A stretch of 64,000 nt of DNA from Angiostrongylus vasorum (taxonomy: Eukaryota > Nematoda > Chromadorea > Rhabditida > Metastrongylidae). Made by a program: the position numbers and the translations under genes. This document shows, in pieces, positions 11,051 to 22,284 of this stretch; the stretch's first letter is position 1; each line of letters begins with the position of its first letter. The notes under the pieces were generated by a model. It worked only from the letters and a program-made list of their open reading frames with translations. It did no database searches and was not told the origin of the DNA. The stretch lies in contig JADANN010000181.1 of NCBI GenBank assembly GCA_018806985.1, positions 62,001 through 126,000 on the forward strand, read 5' to 3'.

Positions 11051-12300
11051 CATTAGAGTTAAATAATTGTTCGATTTCTTAAAACCAAACACGAGGTTGT
11101 TAATTGATTCGTTATTTGGAAGCAAGGTGACGTTCAGCTTTAAGCCGATGAAAAGAAATGACCTCCCTTTTAGACCAGATTATTCACGACAGCTGATGTG
11201 GCATCCAGCACTTATGCGTCAGTAACGTCAGCGAGGCTGAAGTTTTTGCACCTGCTTCACTTTTTTTAAGAGCATTAGAGGTTCCCACCTCACTGAATTC
11301 AAAATAAGTTCTTCAGAGCGACTTTCGTGATAGATTTTCCTATGGAGACTGCTTAGTGAGATAAACTGTGTGAAAAACATTGAATGAGAAGGACCTACGT
11401 ACAAGCGATCGCCCAACAAAAATTTGAAAAAACGGTCCGATTCCTCAAGTGCCATGGCTTAAATTGTGTTCCCACCATCTCATTTGTGTTCCTGCGTCGT
11501 ATAATCTTAGCTTCCCCACAATTAAGAAAGTTTACAATCGTCTTCGCAAGTCTATTTTTGAGAAAGTATTTGAAGCACAACTTTAAATGTGAAAAAAATC
11601 TTGGCAAGAATTACCTAAGAAGCACAATTATCATTTCTTAAGCCTCTACCGTTTCCCAAAGTACAGCTACGAAATCTCCTTTCTTGGTGAAGGAGCTGAC
11701 TGGTGGCCGAAACAAAGTCTATTTCATAATTTGACTGAAGAATTCGAAAACGCGTGCTGATTAAGTTGACACCAAGAACCTATCAATATAAGGAGGAAAA
11801 TAGGAAACCAATTCAGAATTGATCATAGAAAAACCAGCTGCGCTAAAAAGCCACAGAAATCCTTCATTTTGTTGGAATTTCCAATGTATGAAGAAGGGGG
11901 AAAAAAAATTGGGCGTTTCTGAATGCTGAGGTTGCACTGAGCTGAGACGTCCTTCGTAAACTTTCAAACGTTCCGAGTTCCTGAGAAATCTGAATGTTTA
12001 TAAAGCGCCGCCAATTTCTCGCCGTTTCCCTATGATATGCAGACAAAACAAAGTTTGCTATTGTGATTTTTATATATTGAAGTCCCATCACATTCGTGTA
12101 ACGTTTACAAACTCTTCACTGATTCCATTCATTTCTGCAGATGTTACGGATGGGATCATCTGAAAAAAAGTCGGAATGTTGCCTTCCTATGGTAGGTGGC
12201 CAATTCGATTTATGCAGCATCATATGCTTTCCAAGTGATCCCAAATTCTTTACGTAAAACACGTTCCGACGTAATAATCTTACTAGAAAAACTGCTCAGA
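11051..12300. other. Block A segment of unknown content, paralogous to 51480-52740
   Basis: This segment is about 90 percent similar by eye to block B. Reading frames such as MRRTYVQAIAQQKFEK on the plus strand (11384) are not kept between the copies because A-run lengths differ, so I do not call a gene. I recognise nothing in it. Confidence 0.45.
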
Positions 12301-12329
12301 GCTGCATCCAATGCGATTCTAGCAGTATC

Positions 12330-12564
12330 GCTCATCCATTACGGAAGACCTCGTTCTTCAGTTGAAAACATTGCTGTGGCGTACGATACTTTGGCCATCG
12401 GATTTCGAAAAACTGTCTATTAACGGTTCCATCTCATACCAATTGAAATTGTTCGTTACAGTAGAGATTGTGGCAGCGACGTTAGCGAGAGTTCTCCGAT
12501 TCAGAATGTAACGAACTCTGTTTTGTTTTTCTTTTGGATGACGAGTGGAAAGCACCGTCAGCAC
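12330..12564 (-). pseudogene. Possible doublecortin-like exon remnant (block A copy)
   Basis: The minus-strand frame contains RVRYILNRRTLANVAATIS. The pattern of a beta strand followed by LNRR and a helix recalls the second doublecortin (DCX) domain, where V.ILLNR.T..SFE..L.DIT is typical. The paralog at 52759-53040 is almost identical over this stretch. A GGTATGAG donor follows TVTNNFN, but I find no in-frame acceptor upstream because an in-frame TAA precedes the segment. Assignment to DCX is tentative and rests only on motif resemblance from memory. Confidence 0.25.
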
Positions 12565-12599
12565 TCGATGATCATCGGCATTGTTATGAGTTTTTTATG

Positions 12600-13310
12600 A
12601 CGGCTAAATAAACATGAATAAGCAGTACCGTGTTGCTTTAGTTGACTTGCTGAGAAAGAAGTTGTTTTGCCACAGCACTGCCCTTGCATATCCAAACCGA
12701 TGGTGTAGAATGTCAGCGACTACCAGGGATTGCCGAAAAATGCTGAATTTAGTTTCCCTCAATGAAACATAAGCCGCGCGGATAATGCTGCTTATTCATG
12801 CCGGTATGGGAAGTATCCCAACAAAAGTTTTATCACTTTTCCTTTTCATTGACGTACTCAATAGAAGTCCTTTCGAGTAGTGCTGAATCACCGCCAACAG
12901 AAACAACGTTACCCAAGACCTCCACTGCGGATGCAGTGGTAAGAAAAACTCCACTGAAAAGTGTTACAAATAAAATGGTAAGAAACAAATCCATATTTAT
13001 TCCCGCAAACATTTGTAGGTCTGCCTAAAGCCCATGAGTTTTGAAAGACGAACCACTGCGTTCACCAGGACTTCTGTCATGACAGGACCTGATATCAGCA
13101 CCTTCCAACGCCTTCGATGCTGAAGACCTTTTCCACTTTTTTCTGCAACAAGTATTTCATGTATACATTTCACATGGCTTGTTGGCGTGTTTCAGTGTCA
13201 ATTTTGGTGAGCAACAGAAAAAGGGTATCTCAGCACAGAGGAAAGTAGAAAACGTTCTGCTGATAAATGAGAAATCGTAGGCACCTTTAGTGCCATTGTC
13301 TCACTTCCGT
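12600..13310. other. Block A segment, no recognised feature
   Basis: This matches 53070-53725 in block B. At about 13305 block A jumps to sequence that in block B lies near 54335, so block A lacks about 610 bp that block B has. Nothing codes convincingly. Confidence 0.45.
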
Positions 13311-13314
13311 GATA

Positions 13315-14690
13315 AGAGGTACACCCTTCCCCTTAGTTGTGTGACTCGGGATACTCCTAGCGTCATCCTTTCTACTGCGCGTTCAATAACGTTGAGTGAT
13401 TCTTCATCCTGTTCACGCAGCGATCACGTTTCTGACGCATACGTTAACGCAGGAAGTACCGTTGAGTCGAAAAGGTAGACACGGAGTCGGGTGTTCATTG
13501 TACCCCTCACTACATCCTCGAAACTCTTTAAAGCTCCCCCAAGCCGCTCGTTTCCTTCTGTTGAACTCTGGAGCTAAGTCGTTCACCATATTGATTTCCC
13601 GACAAAGATAGATGCAACTGGAGCATTCGGAGATAATCGTTGGGTAGACCGTGAATAGGTCATACGAAACCCATCCGTTCCTCATGAACATCATTTTTTG
13701 TGAGATTTGGTCTAAGGCCAATTCTTCTACATGCGTTATCAAATTCGGCAGGCATAGCATTAATCTGCTTGGTTAATGTTTGGTGTTATAAAAACAATGT
13801 TATCAGCAAGGCAAAGACAGTTAATTGGCAACCATCGATTTTCACTGCGATGCTGTCCCGTTTCACTGTTCGCATGACGTTCTCGAGGATAGCGATAAAT
13901 AATTTTAGAGAGGTAGTATCGCCTTGCCTAACTCCTGTTTGACATCGATTTCAATCTTGCTGTAAACTGGTGATATCTTAGCTACGAGATTTTTTATATA
14001 TCTTACCTACAGAGTAAGAATACCCTGCTTGCCGTCATGGGTTCATGACTGCTTCTACTTCATCAGAGTCAACAGCTTTCTTTAAACAAGTGAGATAGGA
14101 CGTTATGTTGCACTGCCACGATACTTCACTGAGTTTTGTCATCACGTGAGTCTGATCCTCCGCACCTAATCCTTTTTGAAACCCTGCTTGCTTCCATGGC
14201 TGCCCGCCATCCAGTGTTCAATCTTGCTGGCGATATCCCGAGTGAAAAAATTTATAGACGACAGACAGCACACAGATTGGGGAGTACTGCCGATATTGTG
14301 AAGGTACCCTTCATAAACAATAATACAGTATTGTTGTCTTAAATTGGATAGAAACACGGCATTCGACAGACACAAGGTGATCTTTGAAAATGTCCTTCGC
14401 TATTTGTGCAGGTTCCTCAGTATTGCTATTCTACTCCCTTTATGATCTTCCTTTACTGCCATGCTTCAGCTGCTTGCAAACTCGGATGTGGATCATCGAC
14501 TGCTTGGGTCTAGTATGATTTCATGTCGGCGTAGCAGCTCGAGAGATTCTGGAAGCAGAGGACTCTTGGAGAACTGCGAGCTTCGAGTTATGATAGCGCT
14601 AACGTGAAGATGCTGAACAAGCCTTTCAAATTCGTCGTCGACGTTAGGAATAACTCGAAGTTCAACTTTCTATAAACCCCCTGCATAAAT
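13315..14690 (-). mobile_element. RTE fragment 6A (reverse transcriptase and C-terminal part)
   Basis: This minus-strand fragment covers the RT to the C-terminal domain of an RTE element and lacks the endonuclease. Recognisable pieces include the segment ending FRLNGTSCVNVCVRNVIAA-type sequence near 13420, the Asn-Asp-Leu-Ala-Pro-Glu block at about 13580 and the region equivalent to SPETHKLIRQ near 14550. Its paralog in block B (54115-56880) is split by a PLE insertion; here the site is empty, at about 13755-13770 (cttggttaatgtttggtgtt). It has many stops and frameshifts. Confidence 0.8.
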
Positions 14691-14739
14691 AATCGATTAT
14701 ATATATGTTAATACGAAGTGCCTTTGTTTTGTTGACGCG

Positions 14740-14860
14740 AGATAGGTATAGATGTTCCTAATGCTACTGTTTTTGTTGCTTCATGCGCAATGTTTCGGCG
14801 ATTTCGCCTTCTTCAGATCCTGGACGTATTAAAATAGACAAAGTACTTCTTGAGGTAGAT
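14740..14860 (-). mobile_element. Penelope-like element tail with hammerhead-like motif
   Basis: Read on the minus strand, this contains CTGAAGA, a hairpin GGCGA-AA-TCGCC and then GAAAC, preceded by CCAGGAT. The same kind of segment ends the PLE remnants at 25430-25795 and 54814-55674. The paralog in block B is at 56935-57075. Confidence 0.45.
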
Positions 14861-14989
14861 ATAGGGAATAAAAAGTACAATGGTAATGATTTTGAAGTGA
14901 CTGTTCGTATCATAACGGAGAAATCAATACAATCGTAAAGGACTACTCAGGCGTTTACGATAAATTACAAAGGCCCAAAGATAAAGTGG

Positions 14990-15300
14990 AATGACGAATG
15001 CCTTACTATCACACATACTAAAAAGGATAAAGGATAAAGCTTTCGGCGTTGATCAATCTCTGAGAGATGCGTCATGCGTCCGACTTCACTAAGGTCGTTG
15101 GAGGCGACTGAATGCATATCTGACCTTTACAATGACTGGCAATAGTTTACTGATGTATTGTATCAGTACAGCAACTTTCCAGACAAGTCAGGTACCAATT
15201 TGGCCACCCCGGGCGGATGGAGGGATTGCTGGGCGTGGAATCCATGGCTGGCCACCAGCCACTGCTCAACAAGCGCCTCTCCCACCTGTGATATAGTACC
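14990..15300 (-). mobile_element. tRNA-derived SINE, minus strand (block A)
   Basis: On the minus strand the head near 15290 is followed by the body CCAAATTGGTACCTGACTTG and a tail that includes gccagtcattgtaaaggtc and tcaacgccgaaagctttat. The paralog at 57225-57535 aligns throughout, so this copy predates the A/B duplication. The same family is at 31090 and 41214 on the plus strand. Confidence 0.65.
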
Positions 15301-15774
15301 TAGTCTCAATATAGTTTTTTGATAGACATCACCATGAGTTGGTCTCCTTGATCATTCCCTGAGAACAGCATTATTTCTTGAGTACATTCAATTTAAAACA
15401 CTTAGTTATTTTTTTCTACCAACCCTCCTAAGAGGTAGATTCCAACGACTTTAAATCCGTACGCTTAAATTAAAGTATTCATCAATATTTTGGACAAACG
15501 TCTTGTGGGACTCTTTCGCTCATTAGATTCTTACCTTCCTTGATTTCCACTAGTTCTGCTGGATCGAGCACGAAGAGTACTGCACTCGGATGGCTGGACC
15601 ACTCCCTTTAATTGTTATCTCTCTATCAATGACGCTTCCCTTTACTTGCTATCTCTCCATTAATTACGCCTTTGGTAAAGTGTGATCGACACGAAAAGAG
15701 AAGCAATACTAATCACCGGCAGTAGGCCAACGCCATCAGGAGTGAAATGCTCCATTGCATCGGTGTTCCACTTC
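15301..15774. other. End of block A, no recognised feature
   Basis: This aligns with 57540-58000. Homology between A and B stops at about 15785/58005, where block A meets a SINE and block B meets a hammerhead-type repeat. Confidence 0.5.
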
Positions 15775-16010
15775 ATTGGATTAGATGCGCCATGCATTCA
15801 AAGATCGTTAGATGTAATTGAGTGCATATCTGGCTTTTGTAATTTGCACGCGCCGACCTACCGATGTATCGACCCTGTGCTATCCTCCCAAACAACTATC
15901 AATCTGCCGACTCCGGAGAGAAGGAGCGCTAGTGAGCCTGGGGCACGGGGATCGATCTCATGTGTATTGCATGGGGCGTACGACCGTTGCACTACAAGCT
16001 CTCATTTGTG
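15775..16010 (-). mobile_element. tRNA-derived SINE at the end of block A
   Basis: The minus strand reads TGTAGTGCAACGG (A box) near 15990 and GAGATCGATCCC (B box) near 15955. The body follows, with cgatacatcggtaggtc and ccagatatgcactcaatta. The SINE sits exactly at the right boundary of the A/B duplication. Confidence 0.7.
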
Positions 16011-16184
16011 GTAGGCATTTGTTACCATGTATGCTAAGGGTTTTCTAGCAGAATCGAGCTTTACTTATCGCAGCCGTTTTTCAACAGCTCCTTTGTAACG
16101 ATTAAGACGCGTTCTGAGCTTCTTTAATAAACTGAGCAGAGTACGGCACAGTCTTCCTTTTTTGACAATCAAAGAAAAAGAACG

Positions 16185-16310
16185 ATGATGCCACATCGAG
16201 AAGTCGGAAAACTTCGAACGATCAATTCGAACTTTGATGAAGAAGAAGACGTCGAAACGTTGGCCAAATAAAGCGTATTTATCGATTTCGTGCATGTTCG
16301 ACAATTTAAA
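16185..16310 (+). repeat. Hammerhead-type repeat, copy H1
   Basis: This contains TTGATGA (core one base from CTGATGA), a helix-II-like segment ending gaagacgtc, then GAAACGTT and AAATAAA. Helix I pairing is not kept here (gaact against ggcca). It belongs to the family best preserved at 31940-32062. Confidence 0.5.
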
Positions 16311-16940
16311 CACATTTTTGACTACCAGTTTATAAGTTTTCGTGGTATTTCCACTAATCTACAAATAATGCACTATATGGAATTGTATAGATTGTGCATG
16401 TTTTATACAACTAGACTTCTTCTGTTAGTTTACGATGAGTACTATTTCCTTTCTGCTTACTGCTGAATTGGATCTTTGCACCGTAAGGAGGTAACCAGAC
16501 TCAAAAAAAGAATAGTGGCACCAAAGAGTTCTCAAAAGGTACCATGTTTTAGCGAAGACGTTGTCGTTTTTCCATGAGTCGTGCAACAGAGCTACTCTTA
16601 TTTCCAGGATCAGTTTGCCCTCTTTTCAAAAAACGAAATCCCACGCATGATCTCTCTCTGCTGTGGAGAGAGGTCTTGCTAGATGGTTTCCATTCCGATC
16701 TCGGAATCATAGTCCAAATTTTTTCTCACCTCTACTTATTTTGTTTGTCGCTTCCTAATCGGGTATCGAAATCTCCAACAAAAAAATTTGTTGAGACTTT
16801 TCATATCGCATTAATTCCTCCCACCGGTTATAGAAAGCGTCCACTAAGCCGTCATTAGCAGCGCAGGTTGATGGGTAAAAATTTAATAATACAGATCGCT
16901 ATTTCATACTTAAATAGGAGAAAAAAAACCACCAAAAAAG
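16311..16940. other. No recognised feature
   Basis: The stretch is AT-rich with only chance reading frames. Nothing matches elsewhere in the window. Confidence 0.5.
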
Positions 16941-17815
16941 GTGGTAGCCGGTCTTAGCAAGTCTTCCATTTTCTCCTGTCGCGCACAACAGTAGACCAGT
17001 GGGTTCTGCTCACTCTAGAGAATCCTAGAGCATTATGCCTTCCTTCCACTCTCTTCGTGAAGAACTCTGACCGTCGGCTCTGTGGTCTTCATGCCGAGCG
17101 TTTAACATCCCGAGTAATCCAGCCACTAAGGGCTGTTGTCCATCGGTTGTCGTGCAAACGCATAACGTGCCTGGTCCACCTTATCTTCGACAGTTTAGCG
17201 TAGTCGCAGAGCAGCATCGTTGATCTTTGATCGGTAAAGCAGGTCGGGGCTTTGGAATCTTTCACCCTGCTTACGCAGCGACCAGGTTTCTGTTGCATAC
17301 GTTAAAGCAAGAAGTACCGTTGAGTCGAAAAGATGATCAGGGAGTCCGGTGTTCTTTGTTTTCCTCACTACATCCTCGATGACCTCGAAAGCTCCCCTAG
17401 CCGTTCATTCCCATCTGCTCAAGTCTGGAGCTAAGTCGTTCACCGTATTGGTTTCCCGACCTAGATAGAGATAACTGGAGCATTCCGAGGTATTCGTTCC
17501 GTCGAGCGTGAATGGGGCATACGAAACCAATCCATTCTTCATGAACATCGTTTTTTGTAAGATTTAGTCGAAGATTAATCTTTCCACAGGCTTCATCAAA
17601 GCCGCCGAGCATACGTTTCGCTTGGCTAATGTTCGGTGTTACAAGGACGATGTCATCATTAAGGAGAAGATGATGTAACTATCAACCATCGATTTCCACT
17701 CCCATGTCATCCCATTCCAGTGGCTCGCATGATGTTCTCGAAGGTGGAGGTAAATAGTTTTGGAGAGATGGTATCGCGTTGTCTGTCTCCTCTTTTGACG
17801 TCCATGTTGTTAGGT
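16941..17815 (-). mobile_element. RTE fragment copy 7 (RT to C-terminus)
   Basis: This is the C-terminal part of an RTE element on the minus strand. It covers the region equivalent to WATLARDR-KW near 16960-17000, the RW-RHVMRLHDNRWTTALS segment (17298-17089) and the FDEACGKINLRLNLTKNDV segment near 17600. Its 5' end is at about 17815, within the RT region just after RQG-type sequence, so it is 5'-truncated, as is common for non-LTR insertions. Confidence 0.85.
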
Positions 17816-18407
17816 TTTCAGAAATAAATGAGCATTTTAAAATATTCCTCGGTCTTATAAGACTCTACTTGCTGGTGATAAGGATTCGATACGATGGCTC
17901 ACATCCTACATCTATTCTCTTTTCCTTCGTCGTCTGATTATGAATTTCTGTTTGAATATTTGCTTGAGTTTCAGCTCCATTACGTGATTGGTTGTCCTGC
18001 AGCCTGACAAGTAAGTTTCACTTCAGCTAGACCACCGTTTAATAGCCAGTGTGGTCGACAAAATCAAGAATCTTTGCAAGTAGGAAAACGTAGATGATGA
18101 AGCTCTTTAGAGTACGGTAAGACAAAAAATGTGCCCATGTACATATGCACTACGGAAAACTTGAGATTCTGGAAGTCCAAATCGTTTAGCGTGTTCATTT
18201 TTAATCTGCATCAATAATCTGGTAGAACATCGAGTGGGAATCTATTCGATTCATGAATGTGATCAATGATTAGCGTCTTTAATATCGAAGATGCTCAATT
18301 AATACCTTCAGTGTCGAAAATCATGAGAACTTCAAAAAAATCTTGCAGTTTACTCGAAACACTGTTGTTCTGCCTTCTGTTCTGCTTCCTACTTCTTAGA
18401 GCAGGGT
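17816..18407. other. No recognised feature
   Basis: I see only short chance frames here and no match to other parts of the window. Confidence 0.5.
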
Positions 18408-18490
18408 TAAATCCTCCTGTTGTTAGCAGCCCGTCATGCAGGAACACCTCCCAGCCGCTATGAGGCGGTAAACCGTTGATAAGGTAACCT
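18408..18490 (-). repeat. Short Q-family repeat fragment
   Basis: On the minus strand this reads AACGGTTTACCGCCTC and then ctgggaggtgttcctg, the left end of the Q repeats at 19410, 27085, 33700 and 62880. Only about 80 bp are present. Confidence 0.6.
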
Positions 18491-18689
18491 ACTATTCCAA
18501 CTAAAAAACGGCAGGATGTTTTTGTTTGGGTTGAAAAAAAAAGTGAATGTTGTCGCTTACTTCTCTCGTCCTCTAAATAACTGTGAGATCATATTGACCA
18601 ACTATCTTTATGTTGAAAAGTATTTCCTATTTTATAGATATCTAATAATCTTCTAATATGTGCTTCATCGAATGAAAGAAACATGTTTC

Positions 18690-18850
18690 ATTGAGTAAGA
18701 TCCGTCTGGGTACGTCAACGATGACAACACATCGAGAAGACGAACAACTGTGAACTACCGACTCAGCTCATCGGCTCCAGTAAAGACGAAGACGTCGAAA
18801 CGCTAGCCGAATAAATCTGTTTATCACCGTCGCGTAAGCACAGGAGTTAA
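18690..18850 (+). repeat. Hammerhead-type repeat, copy H2
   Basis: The segment 18770-18810 has ATCGGCT, a degenerate core (CCAGTAA), a helix II of GACG-AAGA-CGTC, then GAAACGCTAGCCG and AATAAAT. Helix I (CGGCT with AGCCG) and helix II are intact, but the CTGATGA box is mutated. Confidence 0.55.
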
Positions 18851-19405
18851 AATTCATGTCTTCTTCTCAGACAATGCCGTAATAAATCCGGCAAGTAATT
18901 AGCTAAGATTTTGCAAATCTGTCGCTATAAAGAAACTGTTGGTATTATGTGATTTAGCAGGGGAAAAAAATTAATTTTATAATTGCCTGAGCAACCTTTC
19001 AATTTTCGGCGGAAGGCCCTTTAGACCTTTTTTTGAGGGAAAACCAAACGGAAATAGGCGTAAAGGCTACAAGGATTCTCGTCCGTAAACAAAACCGAAG
19101 ATTTAGAAGTTGACATCCACTATATCAATAGGTTTCTGGTAGCACATAACTCTAAAAATGAGAACACAACTCGTTTAAGCAAATCGCACTCCACGTACTC
19201 ATTCCGAATTTCTTTACATTCTGTGTCTTTTGAAACTCTTCCAACTAGAATTTTATGACTGTTTGAAGCGCCGTAGAGATCTCTCTTAGCATGAAACACA
19301 AGATTGCAGTGCAGTTATGAATAAAATTTGTGCTGTAAGAAAATCGAATTCCAAAGAGCCTCTTTCAAACGGGGAAGGTTGGATAAAATTTGTTCTTGCG
19401 TACCT
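18851..19405. other. No recognised feature
   Basis: I see short chance frames only. Confidence 0.5.
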
Positions 19406-19835
19406 CATATGTCCTCCCAACGGTTTACCGCCCCATGGAGGCTTGGAAGTGTTCCAGGATTTCGGACTGCGATGTACAGAGTGGAATTCGTTAACGGTAA
19501 GGTCTCCATGGTGAGAGGAAGTTCGCCGTTTCCGACAGAAAGCCCAGCTAAAATTAGATCAATACCAGGATCCACCACCATCTTGCTATAAAACTAATGG
19601 CATGCTGGCAAATCTTCTTCTGATCCACAAGGGCGGCGATTGCCTATAGTTGTGTCGACCTGAGACAGAGTTTCGACAAGCTGGCGTCGGAAGTCCAGGC
19701 AAACACAATGGCTAAACCAGCAAAAACTCCGAAAAGTGGAGAATATGCTGGTGCTCACACAACCAGTTAGTACTGTCCGCCCGAGTATCCAAGTGAGTAG
19801 GTACCTTAGATGTTGAACCCACACGGCTTTCGTGT
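19406..19835 (+). repeat. Q-family dispersed repeat
   Basis: This begins at ccaacggtttaccgcc and runs through gggaggtgttcc-like, ataccaggatccaccac and atccacaagggcggcg to about 19835. Fuller relatives are at 33700-34060 and 62880-63265, with partial ones at 27085-27245 and 18408-18490. Long minus-strand frames occur in several copies but are not conserved, so I treat the family as non-coding. Its class is unknown. Confidence 0.65.
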
Positions 19836-20268
19836 AATAGTTGGAAAACCATCACTGATTCACACTGTTTTTTCTTTTAATTTTTGAAAACCATTACCTG
19901 GAAAGTTCAATTTGTTGCATTCTTATAGTAAGTACTGAATTCAATCCTTCCTTTAGGTTTTAGTGTTTCTTCAACAATTTACCTAAAATGGCGCTTAAAA
20001 GTAAATATTGCTCGATCTTTCTCGAAAAAGAAATACGCTCAAGCACATTCAATTATTAGCTATTCAGAAATAAATGTTTTAAGATATTTATTATTTTAAT
20101 GCATTTTTTACTAATAAAATTTTTTCTTCACTTTACAATATTATATATTATTAGAAAAGGCGATTTTGTGCTCCTTCTAACGTGTTTTCGTATTTCGTCG
20201 AAAGATAACTTTTTGCCAATTTTGGTCTCTGCAATTTTAGATTTCAAAAGTGAATTTCCGTCAAATTT
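19836..20268. other. AT-rich stretch upstream of mariner, no recognised feature
   Basis: This could contain the 5' terminal inverted repeat of the mariner, but I could not identify it with confidence. Confidence 0.4.
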
Positions 20269-20269
20269 T

Positions 20270-21220
20270 CTTTTTATAGGTTTAAACTTGGTCGTAGTGC
20301 AGCAGAGACAGCTCGAAACATTAATGAAGTTTGAAGGAAAGGCAATGTTGGTGAATCAACAGTGCAAACATGGTTCCGCAAATTCGATCTGGTGATTTTG
20401 ACCTCGAAGATAGGGAAGGGCCGCAACGTTCCAATGAACTCGACGACGACGAATTGAAGGCACTGGTGCAAAGAAACACGTGAGCAACTGCTTGAGAGCT
20501 TGTAGAGCAGCATGGCATAAACATAGGAACAATTTCCACACACTTGAATCGCATAGGAAAGACAAAAAAATATGGATAAATGGGTGACGCACGAACTGAA
20601 TGATAATAAAAAAAATCGCAGTTTTGAAGTGTCGGCTGCTGTTATTTGAGCAGTAAAAACGACCCTTCTATTAATCCAATTGTAACATGAGACGAGCACT
20701 GAATTGTGTACTGAAATCGGCTACGTTCAGCTCAATGGTTGGATGGCGATAAGGCTCCACAACATTTCCGAAACTCGAAATTTGGCCAAAAAAAAGGTTA
20801 TAGTGACTGCTCGGTAGCCTGCAACCGGGCTGATTCATCACAGCTTTTCGAGACCGGGCGAAACGCGTTACGGCAGAAAAAGTGTTGCTGGCAAATCGAC
20901 AGAATTCACCGTAAACTCTAACAACAGCGACCAACATTATTGAACAGAAAGGACCAATCCACAGACAATCCTTCACCACGACAGCGCCCGGCCTCACGTT
21001 GCGGATCCAGCGCTGTAGAAGTTGAACCAGTTGGGCTACGAAACCTTGCCTCATCTACCATATTTATCAGGCCACTCGCCTACCGACTATCACTTGCTCA
21101 ACTACCTTGCCAGATTCTTGTGCGAAAAATGCATCACTAACCACTATGACGCAAAAATTCCTTCAACGAATTCATCGCTTCGAGAGCTCCAAAATTTTGT
21201 GCAACCGAAGTAAGTAAACT
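20270..21220 (+). mobile_element. Mariner (DD34D) transposase pseudogene
   Basis: This is a broken cut-and-paste transposase of the Tc1/mariner superfamily, similar in motif content to the mariner ORF of human SETMAR/Hsmar1. From the 5' end: the helix-turn-helix region reads FKLGRSAAETARNINEV and then a WFRKFRSGDFDLED-type segment with the RP/GPQRSNELDDDEL block. The central part reads WLDGDKAPQHF (20738). Near 20980 the catalytic HDSARPHV motif (second Asp) is present, followed about 34 residues later by the SPTDYHLL motif with the third Asp. At least four frameshifts and several stops separate these pieces, so no active protein is made. Terminal inverted repeats were not identified. Confidence 0.9.
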
Positions 21221-21294
21221 TGTTTTTCGCAGGTATGTAGATTCAAAAGGTTTTATTTTGATCAACAAATTTTCTTCAACCGAAGTTTTCAAGC

Positions 21295-21475
21295 ATTTGA
21301 GATAGATGCTCCACAGAGGAAAACCCGGCTCGATACGCGACGATGTGCCCACCTCGAGAATACGAACAGGTGTGGACCATCCACTCGGATCATCGGCTCT
21401 GATGAAAACGATACCCTCGAAATGTTATGCGAAAATAAAGAATGTTATCAACCTCGTGTAAGCTTAGCAAAAGAA
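21295..21475 (+). repeat. Hammerhead-type repeat, copy H3
   Basis: This repeat of about 175 bp starts near gatgctccacagaggaaaac. The core at 21392-21431 reads ATCGGCT, CTGATGA (intact), a degenerate helix II, and GAAATGTTATGCG, so the downstream helix I strand has decayed. It ends in caacctcgtgtaagc. It lies just after the mariner. Confidence 0.6.
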
Positions 21476-21589
21476 GGAATATGTATTAACAAAGTTTTGT
21501 TTGAAGTAAATCATGACATTTCATAATATGATCAAAAACGGTCATTTATTTTTTGAACCATCTAATAACATCGTAGTAGAATGGAGATA

Positions 21590-22275
21590 TTTCAATGTGA
21601 AATTCTTGCACTACTCACGAAGAATCTTTATATAAGGACTAGTGACTAAGGACTCCCTGATTGCCTAGGGTTTCCATGATTGCTTCTATCTCAATTGAGT
21701 GAAAGGTTGTCTTTAAATCGATGAAGGTGATGAGACAGAGCAGTCTTTTCTACTCTTGCGACACTTCAATGAGTCTTGTCGTCATGTGGATGTGGTCCAT
21801 CACACTGAATCCTTTTCTAAACCTAGCTTGCTCACATGGATGTCGTTTGTTCAGTGGTTTGGAAATACTGTTTAGACCATAGTGAAAAGTTTGTAGACGA
21901 CAGACAGCAAGCAGATTGGGCAATAGTAGCCGATACCGTGGAGGTCAAACTTCATTGACAAAAGCATGGTCTTATTGGTTTTCTATAGAGTAGGAAGCTT
22001 GCATTCCGACAAATGAAGTGTGAAGAGCCAAGCGATTGCGTTTTCGTGGACTAGCGTAAAGTTCTGCAGGTGTTTAGGTCCTGTGCTCTCCGGATCTAGT
22101 GCTGTTCGATTTTTCACCGACTAAATATTTGTGGGATTTCGGAAGGGGAGAGCCAGTGGTGTGATGTATCCATCCCCATTTTTTTCATATGAGAAAAAAG
22201 ACGATTTGGCTAGTGAAGTAATTTGAGTAACAGTCGTCAATAATTTTCTCTATTGCCTTTCTGCCACCGAGGTCA
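21590..22275 (-). mobile_element. RTE fragment copy 8 (RT middle)
   Basis: This minus-strand fragment corresponds to the RT region, from the palm segment that includes the equivalent of AFDSI and the GFRKGF-like region to the linker (region near 22250 equivalent to KAMEKII..YYS). It is truncated at both ends and has stops. It lies head to head with copy 3, which starts at 22285. Confidence 0.8.
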
Positions 22276-22284
22276 ATCATATGA

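Noticed and set aside
11384..11641. Plus-strand frame beginning MRRTYVQAIAQQKFEK, with a related frame at 51799
   Set aside because: The two frames diverge after a length change in an A run and carry no recognised motif, so conservation of the frame is not supported.
20356..20699. Three overlapping minus-strand frames of 77-141 residues
   Set aside because: They are antisense to the mariner transposase pseudogene, which explains the open frames.
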